Origin: Austropuccinia psidii
Lineage: Eukaryota > Basidiomycota > Pucciniomycetes > Pucciniales > Sphaerophragmiaceae
DNA: 64,000 bases
NCBI GenBank assembly: GCA_023105745.1
Contig: JALGQZ010000001.1
Location: 66,544,937-66,608,936, forward strand
Reading direction: 5' to 3'
Within the stretch, counting starts at the first letter, position 1; the number at the start of each line of letters is the position of its first letter. Below, one piece after another: positions 12,690 through 24,380 of the stretch. The notes beneath the pieces were generated by a model that saw only the letters and a program-made list of their open reading frames with translations, did no database searches and was not told where the DNA came from. The translations under genes were made by a program, and so were the position numbers.

Positions 12690-13970
12690 TTAATATTTAC
12701 AGACCCTACCCTCCAGTACTTGGAAGAAAAGCTTACCCAGAAGTACCCAGAGCTAGAGAAGCCTTGGAAAAACATATCCAAGAGCTCATAAAAATTGTTT
12801 TACTGAGGAAATTAGGCTATAAGGAATAATTTCAAGCTACATCTGCTGTAATTATTTCTTGGCATAAAGATAAATTTAGTATAGTTAGCAATTTTGGAGC
12901 ATTAAATACCTACACAGTTCCGGATAGATATCCATTTCCTGGAATACAAGAAAACTTGAACCAAATATTGAAAGCCAAATAAATAACTTCAATGGAATTA
13001 TTGAAAGGATCTTATCAGAATTTCTTGACACCAAAAGCCAAGAAATTACTTAGAATTCTCACTTTCTGTGGTATTTATGAATATCTGACAATTTACTTTG
13101 GGATTAAGAGTTATCCAAATAATCATAAAATAATGATGACTACCATCTTCTGCACAGAATTTTCTGAGGGATGGCCCATTATTTATATTTATGATATAAT
13201 TATATGTTCAGACTCATTGTCTTTGCACCTTAAAAGACTTGGAATAGTACTAGACAAGGTTGAAGAAGTGAATAGGAAAATTTTACTTAAGGAATGCAAC
13301 TTTGGGTCTGCAGAACTCAAAGCCCTTGGTCATGTAGCTTCAGGATTAAGCTTGTGTATTGACAAGAATAAAGTAGCATCTGTGTTATTTAAGCCTATAC
13401 CCCAGCATAAAAATGAAACAATGTCTTTTCTTGGATTTTACAGATATTATAGGGAGCATTTAAAGGATTTGAAAATTCTATCCAAGTCACTCTACAGAAT
13501 ATGTTATCAACAGACAGTATCAGAGATAACAGAAGAAAGAATCAGATAATATGAGAATATAAAGAAAGCCCTCATAGAAGAATCTTGACTTCTCACACCT
13601 GACTGGAATATAAATTTCAAGTTTTCCTTTGATGCATGTGGAGATGGATTAGTGTAAGACATAAATCAAGGCCAAATTATTGATGACAAACCAGTAAAAG
13701 GGAAAATTTGCTATATATCAAGACAAATCAAACAAACAGAAGCCAGATATGATGCAAGCCAAATGAAATGTTTATGTTTGGTATTGGTTCTTGAGAAAAT
13801 GCATTATCATCTTTATGAAAGTGTATTTCAAGTTATAGCTGATTGTAATGCATTAAAATCACTTCTGAACATGAAAAAACCCAACAGACATATGTTGAGA
13901 TGGAAAATAAAAATTCAAGAATATAGAGGAAATATGACTACAGCTCATAAAGAAGGAAAATATAAATAAG
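12690..13970 (+). pseudogene. Element A reverse transcriptase and RNase H, decayed
   Basis: RT begins near RPYPPVLGRKAYPE (about 12700) and continues through NTYTVPDRYPFP (about 12908), [15 protein letters not shown] (about 13065) and the catalytic region at 13181-13200. There YxDD has become Y-I-Y-D, with TAT at 13190-13192 in place of the first Asp codon, so the polymerase would be inactive. RT connection motifs ([10 protein letters not shown], then [14 protein letters not shown]) follow. RNase H is visible as [20 protein letters not shown] and [12 protein letters not shown]. Stops and at least one frameshift relative to gag-pro are present. Confidence 0.8.
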
Positions 13971-15506
13971 AATTATGATTGACTTAGCAGGTGGGGAGTA
14001 GAAAATACCCATGATAACCCAGCTTATGTACTTTCAGAAGCAGAACCACACGTCCTTATTGAAGGAATTGATATCACTGAAGTTTGAACTGAATTATTTG
14101 AAGAAGTAAGAGAGTCATACAAACAAGACAAGAATTGACATATCTTGAAATCCCTATTGGACAGATATTGAAAAGACACAGCTCTGGTAAGTTCACTGGA
14201 TGAAATATAAAAAACTTCATATTATGAAGGCAGATTTCATTTTTTTTGATGGCATAATATATCATAGAAATAGAATTATTGTATAATTAAATTATGCAGC
14301 AGATTTCTTATCAATACCAGTCTCCATAAGTTTCATTATATAATCTATTATCAACACCTTTCAGAAGACAGAACAATTGAAAAATTCAAAAAACTGTGCA
14401 TGGTGACCATCTTGGAGAAAGGGGACTATTGAATATTGCCATAATTGTGAGAAATGCCAAAAATAAAACAGGAGAACAGGAAAGAAATTTGGACTTATGA
14501 TCCATATTAAAGAAAAAACCATCTCTTGGGAAGTTGTTCACATGGATTTGGTCACAAAATCCCTCCAAGTGGTGAAAATATTTATAATTCTTGCTTAGTT
14601 ATTGTAGACAGATATAGTTAAATTCCCATATTCTTACAATGTCATGATAATGAAACTACTATGGATACAGCTTTTCTTCTATGAAATAGAGTTATTTTTC
14701 ATACAGGCTTATTTGTGAATATAACAAGTGACAGAGAGCCTAAGTTCAAATCTGCACTTTGGACAAATATTCATAGATGTTTTGGGACCAAGTTATCATT
14801 TTATACATCATACCACCCTCAAAGCAATGGGCTAGCAGAGAGAATGATTAAAACTCTGTAAGGAATTATCAGGGGATTTTGTACCTATATTTTAGAACTC
14901 AAAGACTTGGGTGGCTTTACCCATGACTCGTGAATTTAAATACCTGCATTGGATATTGGATAATAGACATCTGTTCATTCTTCCACAGGTATTAATCCTG
15001 CTCTCTCAGAAAAAGGAAGGAGTCCAAGACTCCCAGAATATAAATTGAGGAAAAACTGATTTAACTTAATCCTACAGCTTCCAGCTTCAAGTTAATTCTT
15101 GATAAAATAAAACCTCATGAAAGAACAACCATGGATTACAGTTTTGACTATGAAAAACAAATATTAGAAAAGAGTTATAAAGTACCAGACTTCAAAGTAG
15201 GGGACTTAGTTACAGCTTGAACCTTGAATGTTATGAGTTTTAAAGGCCCAAAGAAACTTAAAGATTCTTATTTAGAAACTTTTGCCATTATTCCATTACA
15301 TAAAACCAATACAGCTGAAGTAGAATGGGAGAACAAACACCCCACCTTTACAGTTAGCCTGATTAAACCTTATCAAACAGCTGATGAATAATTGTTTCCT
15401 TTAACAAAGCCCACCCCTTTAGCTGTACCAACAGTGTAACATAATGAAGAGAAAAAGAGAAATAAAGGATACTTAGGGGTAAAAATAAGAGGGAATGTCT
15501 TGTAAG
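13971..15506 (+). pseudogene. Element A integrase, cut by insertion of F2
   Basis: Integrase core in broken frames: HMDLVT with the first Asp at 14545-14547, ITSDREPKF with the second Asp at 14730-14732, and GLAERMIKTL with the Glu at 14838-14840. All three catalytic positions remain, but a frameshift separates the first Asp from the rest and stops are frequent. Downstream lies a GPY/F-like C-terminal region (DFKVGDLV about 15191, KKLKDSYLE about 15255, FTVSLIKPYQ about 15350). Similarity ends at the F2 LTR, which starts at 15507 with TGTCACAGGGG; the missing chromodomain-like tail is expected in the remnant after 34665. Confidence 0.75.
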
Positions 15507-16261
15507 TGTCACAGGGGCTCTTGGGAAAAACAAGAGTGGCCTGGTACTCAGGAATCAAGAACTGACTTGGAGGGCTCCAAAGGGATAAATAAATGAATGA
15601 AAGATTGTATTTCTTTAAGAAAAATAAGAGAAAGTCAAAATATACCAAAGACAAGGTAGAAGCCAAGGGCCACAGATAATCAGGAAAGCTAAGGCCAAAG
15701 AGCCAATCAAATGAATCTTCAATTTACTGTTTCAACCTTCCAGAAAGAATAATGGACTTAGTAAAGGATATTACCACCAATATCAACTGACAAGCTAAGA
15801 AAAAGAGTCAAATGACTGGCTTATAAATATCAGTATTTACTTTGAAGAATGGAAAGGAAATAATGATATAAAAGTCCAATATATTAATAAACTGGGGAGA
15901 AACTCCCCAGGGGTGGAAGCTTGGCCAATATATGTGAGAAGTTAAAAGACTAGTCCTGGAGGGTTGATCACCCAGCTGTATTGACTGTTTTGGGTCAATA
16001 CAGATACGGCCTACTTGATACTTGAGCTATGTGGCTTGAATTCCCACAGTGGAATATGAATTTACCCAAAAGGGGCAATGCCATACAGGTTGTCTGAGTA
16101 CATTTTGTATGGGCCAATTGAGCTGTCCAAGGAGTTCTGAAACCTTTGATGCATTGACAACTGATTTGATACTTAACAACCCCTTGAAACTTCCCTTGAA
16201 GAATCTTGGGCCAGTATTCCCTTGGGAGAATACTCTTGAATTGAAAAGGCCAACATGTGAA
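15507..16261 (-). repeat. F2 3' LTR, part 1
   Basis: Begins TGTCACAGGGGCTC and aligns with 33325-34080. Shared stretches include CTGGTACTCAGGAATCAAGAACT and the GGGTTGATCACCCAGCTGTATTGACTG block (15961 and 33781). The alignment is cut at 16261 by element B and resumes at 26200, where CCAGGTGATTGG matches 34085-34096. Confidence 0.85.
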
Positions 16262-18053
16262 TGTAAGGTGTGGATATGAAACATTAATAAAAAATCAAGT
16301 ACTTTTCCTGTCCACAAAATTTGTATAAGGTAAAATTGATTAAAAATAGTACAAAATACGATTTTTAAGAGAAAAAACACCAATTTCACTGTTTTTAACT
16401 TTATTAGTATAAAACAATAATATTATAAAGACTTACTGTTTTACAACAATATAAATTTATCCAAAAATACTCTACAAGAGATATTTAAGGCTACAAAAGA
16501 AATTTCTTCAAGAGAAATTTCAATTGGAATTAATTGAGCAAAGAACTGCAGGCAGTTAATATAAGAAAAAAGTCTTTGAAGGGAAACACACACAAAAGTT
16601 ACTAGAGTGAATTTGGAAACAAAGTGACAAAGCTAGCAGTGATGAAAGATGCTTTAATTCACTTATGGGGGTGGTTCAAGGGGTCAAAATGATTATAAGA
16701 GTTACAAACAATGATTATAGTGATTTTTTCACATGGTTAAAAGGTTTAAAATGATTTTAGAAGGGTGGTTGGAATATTTTATTTATTGTTTTAACGGTGT
16801 TTAAACTAATTATGAAAGGAAAAGATTCTAACATGAAGATAAAAGTGGGGCAAAGAAGACATTATTTTATAGCCATCAATTCTCTTACTACACAAGTAAA
16901 ATTTGCTCTTGTCAGTTGTGGAAAACACTCTGGAAACAGAAAAGCCAATTATTGCATCATTGAACCCTGGTTTAGACCAAAAGAGGGCTGGTTTAGCCAT
17001 TTTAGACCCTTAAATCAGCCATTGCTATAGTAATACCTGGTTTTAAGCCTTAAACAAATGTCAGAATGTGTGTAAGAGACTTTAAAACCAGTAAAAACCC
17101 TTTTTACAATGTTTGTTATATTTTAAGGGTAGTTTTACCCTTTTGGCAACAGTTTAAACTGCCCTGGTTGGTATCAAAACCTCATCATCAATTCAGAAAC
17201 AGGCCCTGTGACTCAATTCCAGGACAAACATGATGAACCTTTGCGTGGATTTTGAAATCTCACACCTGTCAGTGAGGAATTTGAGGGTCTGGCTCCCCCT
17301 TGGAGCCAAGATTCCTTTTCCCCCCACAATCAATCTTTCCAATTTATTTTTTGGTTAATTCCTCATCATGCATTATACTTATAATTTACATATGTAATTA
17401 AATTGAGTTTATACAGTACACAACTGAAATAATTGACACCTCATATGTAAATTAAAGTTCACTCATGTAATACACGTGCACATTTTGGAATTTCAATTGA
17501 AAATACTTCAATTCATCATAAATTCTAAACTACACACACCACCTCAATTTTAACACAAAAATTGATGGTTAAAGCCATATATGATGTGAATTAAGTTAAG
17601 GTCTTGAGGATTTTCAACTTTTTCTACAGAAAATACAAAAAAACTTAATTTAAGCTTCTTTAGAGTTGAGTTACAGAAATTTTACCCAGAGGTCACCCCA
17701 CCTTAGTTTTTATGAGGAGTCCAAAGGTGAAAGAATTTTTATATGTTTATTTGTTGGATAAAAGGTTATGATAACTTTGATTCAACCTTTTTCCAAAGAT
17801 ATTTCAATTTTGGTATTTTTGTTAAAATTTCATTTTCACTTAATTTTTCAAGTAAAAATGTATTTTCATAATTTTAAATTTCAATGTAATTTTATTTTGG
17901 AATAATAATTAAATTTTCTTTTTGGTGTATAAATTTATATTTATATTTTAATTTTTGTTTTGATAATATAAATAAATTCATTTTATTTATAATTGTATCT
18001 TGTTTTATTATTTGTGGTCTTTTGGGTATCTGTTAATACCTTTAAGGCTCACA
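16262..18053 (-). repeat. Element B 3' LTR (1.79 kb)
   Basis: On the minus strand it runs TGTGAGCCTTAAAGG to CATATCCACACCTTACA, with TG/CA ends. It aligns along its length with 24381-26199 and, in the opposite orientation, with the LTRs at 51630, 57196 and 61427. Plus-strand frames in it (for example 16797-17030) recur at the matching place in other copies but show no known domain. Confidence 0.9.
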
Positions 18054-18069
18054 TTCCCTCCCCCTAAAA
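18054..18069 (-). other. Element B polypurine tract
   Basis: Minus-strand TTTTAGGGGGAGGGAA directly before the 3' LTR TGTGAGCC. This is the expected plus-strand primer position and lies seven bases after the pol stop. Elements A (GTGAGGGAA before 34922) and C (TTTTAGGGGCAGGTAA before 61427) have the counterpart. Confidence 0.8.
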
Positions 18070-18076
18070 AATAATA

Positions 18077-19710
18077 TTACTTTGTAATATTGTTATTTCT
18101 AGTGTTTCTGAACCTTCTGAGAAATTTTGTAGCTTCAGCTATGTCCTTTTCTGCCAACCATTCATCTTCACAAGTTGGGTTACTGTACCTAACAAGGTAT
18201 TCCCTCACTTTCTTGGCTCTTAACTTCCTTTCTTTGAGAACTTTGGTTATTTTATTAGTACCAGAATATTCAATAGGAGGTATATGCTGGGGAACTTTAT
18301 TTCTCAAAGGCAACTTTTCAACATCACTAGATTTATATGGTTTTACCAAGCATACTGGAAATGTATGATGCTTATTTCTAAGTTCCGCAGATAATTATAC
18401 TTCAATCGCATTTTCCCCATGGAGGGCCTTAATAACAAAAGGTCCTGCAAAGGAGTCTTTCAGCTTTTTACATCCTTTGATTTTATTGATGTTAGTGGTG
18501 GATACAAGTACTAAATCTCCCACTTTGAAATCTGGAGTGGCATGTGATTTGTTCCATTTTTCTTTGGCATATGCAAATGTGTTCTCCATGCACCTTATTG
18601 CATGCTTTCTAGATTTGTCTAGCATTTGTTTCAAGCTACTAGCTGTGGGGTGTATTTCAACCAAATTCTTCCTTAATTAATCTTGGGGTAATTTGGGATT
18701 CCACCCCTTCTCTAGAATAGCAGGATTTTGATTGGTGCTGGCATGAATGGATGTTTCATGTGCCAATTCCAGTGTTGGTACAATAGTACACCAATAATGG
18801 GTGAACCCATCACAATATTCAAGTTAAAGGCCATATGAACAAAATCCTCTTACCATATCTTCCAAGGTTTGGATAATTCTTTCAGCAAGACATACAGTTT
18901 GTGGGCAGTAGGCTGTAGAGAAGGACAACTTTGTTCCAAATAATTGGTTAAGATTTGTTCATAGTCCTGAGTGAAATTTGGTATCTCTGTCACTAATTAT
19001 ATTTGTGAATATGCCATTCCATGACATTACTCTATTCCATATTAGAGGACCTGTATCCATGGCTGTATCATCCTTGTGAGATAGTAGAAAGATTGGTGTC
19101 TTACTAAATCTTTCAGAAATAACTAGGCATTCATTATAACTTCTATCACCACCTGGTGGTAGGCAAGTTACCCAATCCATATGGACAATTTCCCAAGGTT
19201 TTCTGGGTTGTTGGATTTTGATCATATTTCCAAGTCTTTTGCCAGTGTATTTATCTGCCTTTTGACATCTGTCACAGGTTTTTCAATACTCTGCAACATC
19301 TTTCTGCCACATTGGCCACCATATACAGGTATTTTTTTTTTCTTGTCCTGTACTCAGATAGAGGTCCTGAGAAGGGGCTGTCATGGCATTCTTTCAGTAA
19401 AAGATTTATGAAGGACCTTTCCACAACTGTCATGACACATTTATGCTTAGTTCTGTGGTAAATTATACCATCCAATAAGTGAAATATTCCTCCATCATAT
19501 TATTCCTTCCATATTTCATCTAAGGCATGTATAAAAGAGTTGTCTTTACAGTCCTTGGTAAGTAATTGGCTTAGGATGCTACATTTCTTATCTTGAGTAT
19601 AGCTGTTTCATAATTCTTCAAAGAATGTTGTGTTCAGATCTGTGACACTGATTCCTTCTATTGGGATCTATGAGGAAGCTTCTTCTGGCACATAAGCAGG
19701 ATTATCAATA
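18077..19710 (-). pseudogene. Element B integrase with chromodomain-like tail
   Basis: Minus-strand integrase. The zinc-binding N-terminal region (HRTKHKCVMTVV, KECHDSPFSG) lies around 19290-19475 in the RT frame; then one frameshift. From 19225 to 18077 a single frame holds HMDWVT (Asp 19175-19177), IISDRD (Asp 18989-18991) and CLAERIIQT (Glu 18881-18883), with 35 residues between the second Asp and the Glu, the D,D35E pattern. An in-frame TGA at 18959-18961 replaces an expected Trp. Next come the GPY/F region (KDSFAGPFVIKALHG, about 18450) and a chromodomain-like tail (REYLVRYSN, DEWLAEKD, FLRRFR) ending at 18077. Point mutations have disabled an otherwise recognisable enzyme. Confidence 0.85.
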
Positions 19711-19715
19711 TTATT

Positions 19716-20932
19716 TCATAATGGCCATCTTCTCAGTCCATCTTCATTATTATGAAAAATAGTCATATTACCTCCATAGCCCTGTATGGATATTTGCCAT
19801 CTGAGCATATGTCTTTTGGGTTTTTTCATGTTTAAAAGTGATTTAAAAGCATTAAAATCTGCTATCACCTCAAAAACACATCCTTCTAGGAAGTAATTGA
19901 GTTTCTCTAAGGTCAAGACAAGGCATAAACACTCCATCTGGCTTGCCCCATATCTAGCTTCAGTTGGTTTGATTTGCCTGGATATGAAACATATGGGTCC
20001 TTCCACAGGTTTATCATTCATAATCTTGACTTGATGAAGTGAGGCACCTAGCCCATCCCCTGATGCATCAGTATAAAGCTTAAAGGGAAGCTTAAAGTCT
20101 GGCATCAGTAAGAGTGGAGCAGTGGTCAAGGCTTGTCTCAAATATTCAAAGGATTTGACTCTGTCAACAGTCATTTGAAATACTGTGTCTTTGTCACATA
20201 ATTTATAAAGTGGTCTTGCTATGGATGCAAAATCTTTAATATACTGTCTGTAGTATCCTGCAAACCCCAAAAATGACTGCATTTCTTTTTTGTTCTGAGG
20301 CATAGGCTTCAGTAGTACTGCTGCAACTTTGTATTTGTAAATTACAAGAGATAAGCCAGATACTACATGTCCCAGTGCTTTGAGTTCTTTAAATCCAAAA
20401 TGACATTTTTTTGAAGAAATTTTCATGTTTACAGATTGAATTATGCTCAAAACTCTGGATAATCTGTACATATGTTCTTCCCAAGTCTTGGAAAAGGCAA
20501 TAATGTCATCAATGTAAATGATTAACCATCCTTCTGAAAGTTCTTCAGCAAAAATTTCATCAATCACTTTTTCAAAGTGTGAGGGTGCATTATTGATACC
20601 AAAAGGAATCCTTAAATAGTCATACACTCCACAATGAAAAATAATCCTCAAGTATTTTCTTGCCTTTAGTGTCATCACATTTTGGTGAAATCCCTTAAGG
20701 GCATCCATAGTGCTTATATACACTTCTTGAGATATTTGGGTAAGGGAAATTTAGATTTTTTTATTGGTATCCTAGATTTTCCATTATGCCATGCAACTAT
20801 GACTGGTGTAGTTATTTCTACCTCCTCATTGTGACCAACCTTTCTTATTACACCATGGTCTAAAAGTTCTTTAATATAGATTGACAAAGCTTCTCTTTGC
20901 TTGGGACCTTCTGGATATTCAGGTCTTCTCAT
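19716..20932 (-). pseudogene. Element B RT and RNase H, long open section
   Basis: The open part (20723 to 19716) encodes 335 residues of RT palm and RNase H without a stop. Its first codon is GTG (Val) in the run [16 protein letters not shown], so it is the middle of Pol and not a start. YIDD is intact at residues 70-73 of this stretch. RNase H candidate acidic residues are at 219 (YTDASGDG), 264 (SQMECLCLV), 289 (VIADFNAF) and 328 (EDGLRRWP). Upstream, 20724-20932 carries the RT N-terminal part in another frame, and about 54 bp that should encode a VGDF-type box are missing after GKSR. That lesion and the frameshift break the polymerase. Confidence 0.85.
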
Positions 20933-21399
20933 GAGTGGTGGCTAAGTTCTTTCAATATTAAGAATCATGTCAGCCTCATGACCAACAATTTCTCCCAGTG
21001 GGTTTTTATCTTATGAAAAGGCTTCTTTGTGGTCATATAAAAGGGAAGAAAGTTCACTTTCTTGTTTATAAATGAAATGAAGACTGATTTCAGATTCATT
21101 TAACTGTTCAGACTTGAGCTTTTCTAACTCTAAATTGACTTGTGATACTTTTTTACCGTAATTTTTCTTTTAAATGGCAAAAAGGCAAATTTTGATGCTT
21201 GTTGTCCCCAATAGTAAGGTATAAGTCTTTCTTGTTATGTAAGTCTATTCAATACATGATCAAATAGTCATTTTCTAATAAAAAATGGGTACTAGAGAAA
21301 TGTTAAATAACAACAAATTCAACAGTTATTCTTAAATTTCCATTTAAGTGTGGAAATGTGACAGTAGTCTCAAATATTCCCAATGCTTTCATTGGGCTA

Positions 21400-22864
21400 C
21401 TTTAGCTATTCAATTTTATGCCATGGATTGTAAATAATTGATCTTAAAAAGTTGGTACACAAGTCTTAAGAAAAGATCTGAAAAAAAAGAGCAGAAGGTT
21501 CCTGGGTCAAGAAAAAGATTAGTGAGTTTTTTGTAAATTACAACTTCTTTTTATACAGGAGTTACCAGCTGTATAACCTTTTCCCCTGTTTGGTTTGGTT
21601 TTCATTAGTTGTGAATCTTGAAATTTTGATAAATCAAGTTGACCTTTGCTTAAGTGTGGCAAGTGGGAAAAAGATTCCATGATGTCAAAGGTGGAATTGA
21701 TATTCTATATATCTTTTGAAGATTCAGAAAATATTGATGATTTATAATCTAAATTATCTTCCATTACCTCATCCTTTTCGATGTCAATTTTATTTATTTT
21801 CCCCTTCTTGGGTAATGCATCAGCTAAATATGTGGTGCTTTGGCAAATATGGCACTTCCTCATTACATCTCCAGATTTACACATAATATTATTGGAATTT
21901 TCTTTGGGATTTTTGTCCACAAAATCTTTCCAAGGTCTATTAAGCCTTGTTTTGAGATTCACCATAATAGAACCAATTCTGGTTCTGGTGGTTACTTCCT
22001 CCAATATATTAATGAAATATTCTGCTGAAGATTTTTCAGTAGTCCTACTTTTGACAGCATGCTCTAAGTCACCTCCACATTGTCTTACAATTTCTCCGTG
22101 AATCATAAATTATGAAATTTAAGGATATAATTCTGTTAATCTATATTTTTGTTGTCAAAACCATGATAAAGCTTTGTCTTTGTCAGCATTAAATTTATAA
22201 GATTCAAAGGCTGTTTCAGATTTAAATCTCCAAGCATCATTGGCCCATTTGTTAATAATTTGGGTTTCCACCAAGTCCAAATTTGGTGTCTATGTGCCTG
22301 TCTCAATTTTATATACCATATGTATGCTGATATGGTAAACAAGGAGTTAAATGTTTCTGTTACCAATCTGTCAGTTAATTCAAGATCTTCTTTAATAATT
22401 TCAATACCTCTGAGGAACTCCATATGGTCATACTCTCCTTCGCCACTGAAGTGAGGCCATTCTTTAAGTTTTGGTACTTCTTTTAAGAGTGCTTGGCCCA
22501 TTTATGGTTCCAAGTTATGAAAAGAAGTGGAAAATTCATCTTTTAACTGTTAATTTTCAACATTCAATACTTGTGGATTGGGAATTCCTGTACCCTCATT
22601 TTGATTCAGAGGTGTAGGCATCCTAGGTAAGGCATGCAGCAATTGTTCAATATCATTCATTTTACTGTTGCTACACCTTTGAGAATTTCTGAGCTCATGT
22701 TGTAAGATTTGTATTAAATTTATTACTTTAATTTTATACATATCTTCCTTATATGTTAATTCTTTCCATAATTCTGTCTGTCTAGTATTATCAGAAGTGA
22801 CTTGATTCAATTTCATTGTTAATTTTGATAATTCTTGTTGTGAGGTGTCAATACACTTTTTCAA
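21400..22864 (-). pseudogene. Element B Gag core and protease, decayed
   Basis: Minus strand. Gag: helical segment at 22550-22864, then PKLKEWPHFSGEGEYDHMEF (about 22440-22480) and WYIKLRQAHRHQIWTWW (about 22270), the same core as in elements A and C. The 21705-22106 frame contains QCGGDLEHA and a damaged zinc knuckle, CHICQSTTYLADAL, in which the His and last Cys of CCHC are replaced. Protease active site LDPGTF, with Asp at 21506-21508, is DPG rather than DTG or DSG. A protease-to-RT linker follows with several stops. The frame changes repeatedly. Confidence 0.7.
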
Positions 22865-23909
22865 GGCAATTGTATATGTCTTTACTTCAGTAAATGAATT
22901 TGCAATATCATCAAGGAATTTTTCATTATCTTATTTGATAATATTTATGGATTTTTAATTTTTGTTTCAATTATGTCATAAATATTGCATTTAGAATATT
23001 TGTCTGTTAGTTCTTTAGTAATGGCAGATTGTTCATTTAATTTTTTTTAAAATGAATCGTCATTATTAGAATTTTCAATTGTTCTTGAAACGTTTTCAAA
23101 ACACATAAGTGTCTCATTTATTTGGCACAGACTTAAGTTATTTGTCTTAAGATTGTTACAAATTGATGAATTTTTATCAGAAATATGACTTTCCACATCA
23201 TTTATTGCTATATGAAAGTTTGTAATTCCATCTAAAATATCAGAAATAATTTCTTATATTTTAGACTGGCTTCCTCCTTTTTCTGCAATTACATCATTGT
23301 TCTGGCCATCTGAAATACATTTTCCTTGGCATCCTGCTGAATCTTTGGGATTCAGTAGCCCTGACTGTAAGGTTTTGTGGCCAGTGCTTTTCCTTTACCC
23401 TTGTTCTGAGCTTTTGTCTGCTTTCTCACATTTTAATTGCTGCTTCTGGCTACTGGGGCTGTTTTTGGCACTTGCTTGGGTGGTGGAGGGCTGTTTTTTC
23501 TTCATTCTGCTGTTAAAAGCATCATTTTTTCTTTTCCATAAATGGATTCCATCCATTTAGTAACTTGAAAGTGTTGGGATGGCCCACAAATTTTCTCACA
23601 GTCAGGTAAGAATTAATGCAGTTTTCCCACAGATCTGCAAGGATCTTGTATGCTTTGTGCTGCAATTCATTGTTGTACGCCTTCTGGCTGACTTTGTATA
23701 TGTCAACTGAGGCTTCTTGTGGCAGTTTCAGCTCTTTTTGAAGGTAAAAAAGTATTATCAGCTTCAGAATGGCATGATTTGTGAGTTTGAAATCCATTTA
23801 GTGACCCTTTCCCTTCTGTAACTGATTGGCTTCTTCCATAATCACGTCTATAAACTTTCTGGGAGCTGCTTGAGGGGTTATAGCTGGCTCCTGATCTGTT
23901 TGAAGGCAT
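22865..23909 (-). pseudogene. Element B Gag N-terminal region
   Basis: Begins with an ATG near 23909 (MPSNRSGASYNPSSSS) that matches MPSTLSGARYNPQS of element C at 53872, so this is the probable Gag start of the family. A second frame (23522-23797) gives a helical stretch with KELKLPQEASVDIYK, also conserved in C. The remainder, to 22865, is AT-rich with stops. Frames are mixed, so no intact Gag exists. Confidence 0.6.
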
Positions 23910-23980
23910 TATTATTATTAAAAAGGTCCAAAATAGTAATTTTATGTCAAAAACTTACTATTTACCTAATTCTTAGCTTT

Positions 23981-24178
23981 TTAGATAGTATTACTAATTT
24001 CCAAATTGATTACTTCTGAAGAAATTGGTTCTGATGGATTATTCTGAGTTATAATAACAGTACTATTATGCTCATAATGGACAGTACTTGCAGGAATAAT
24101 GCTAGTAACTGTTGATGCAGTTTCAATATGTTCTTTTCTTACCACATTTTCAGACCCTAAAATTAATGAAGAAAGCAA
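23981..24178 (-). CDS. Element B leader ORF, conserved with element C
   Basis: A short frame between the PBS and Gag. The conserved part runs from NVVRKEHIETAS to STVIITQNN and EPISSEVINLEISNT, and its match in element C (53629-53804) has VVRQENIETSS, TVIITQNN and EPISSELINLDISNT. Similarity is at protein level with no frameshift in either copy. On the minus strand it is preceded by ATTTTAGGG, a possible 3' splice site, and it stops about 70 bases before the Gag ATG. It may be a leader exon or a small separate protein; I know no function. Confidence 0.45.
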   Translation of the reverse strand: MLSSLILGSENVVRKEHIETASTVTSIIPASTVHYEHNSTVIITQNNPSEPISSEVINLEISNTI

Positions 24179-24365
24179 ATAATTGAGTAAAAAAGGTTTT
24201 TTTCAAAAGAGAAATTAAAAATAAAGCCTCACTTATAATGTGAAAAAGTATTATTTTTTATGAAATTTTTGAATTATAAGTATTTTTTACAGATTCTTTG
24301 AATTTTTCGATATAAGAAAAGGGATTTAAAAAGAACAAAAATATATGTCACAGGTCCAATATCAT

Positions 24366-24380
24366 GGCTGGGCACCCAAA
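24366..24380 (-). other. Element B primer binding site
   Basis: Minus-strand TTTGGGTGCCCAGCC follows the 5' LTR end. It contains TGG, as expected opposite a tRNA CCA end, then GTGCCCAGCC. The same place in element C reads TTTGGGGGCTCAATA. I have not assigned the primer tRNA. Confidence 0.55.

Noticed and set aside
16797..17030. LTR-encoded protein frames (also near 24935 and 58248)
   Set aside because: They recur because the LTR recurs; they lie on different strands relative to the element, lack domains, and are better seen as non-coding LTR sequence.
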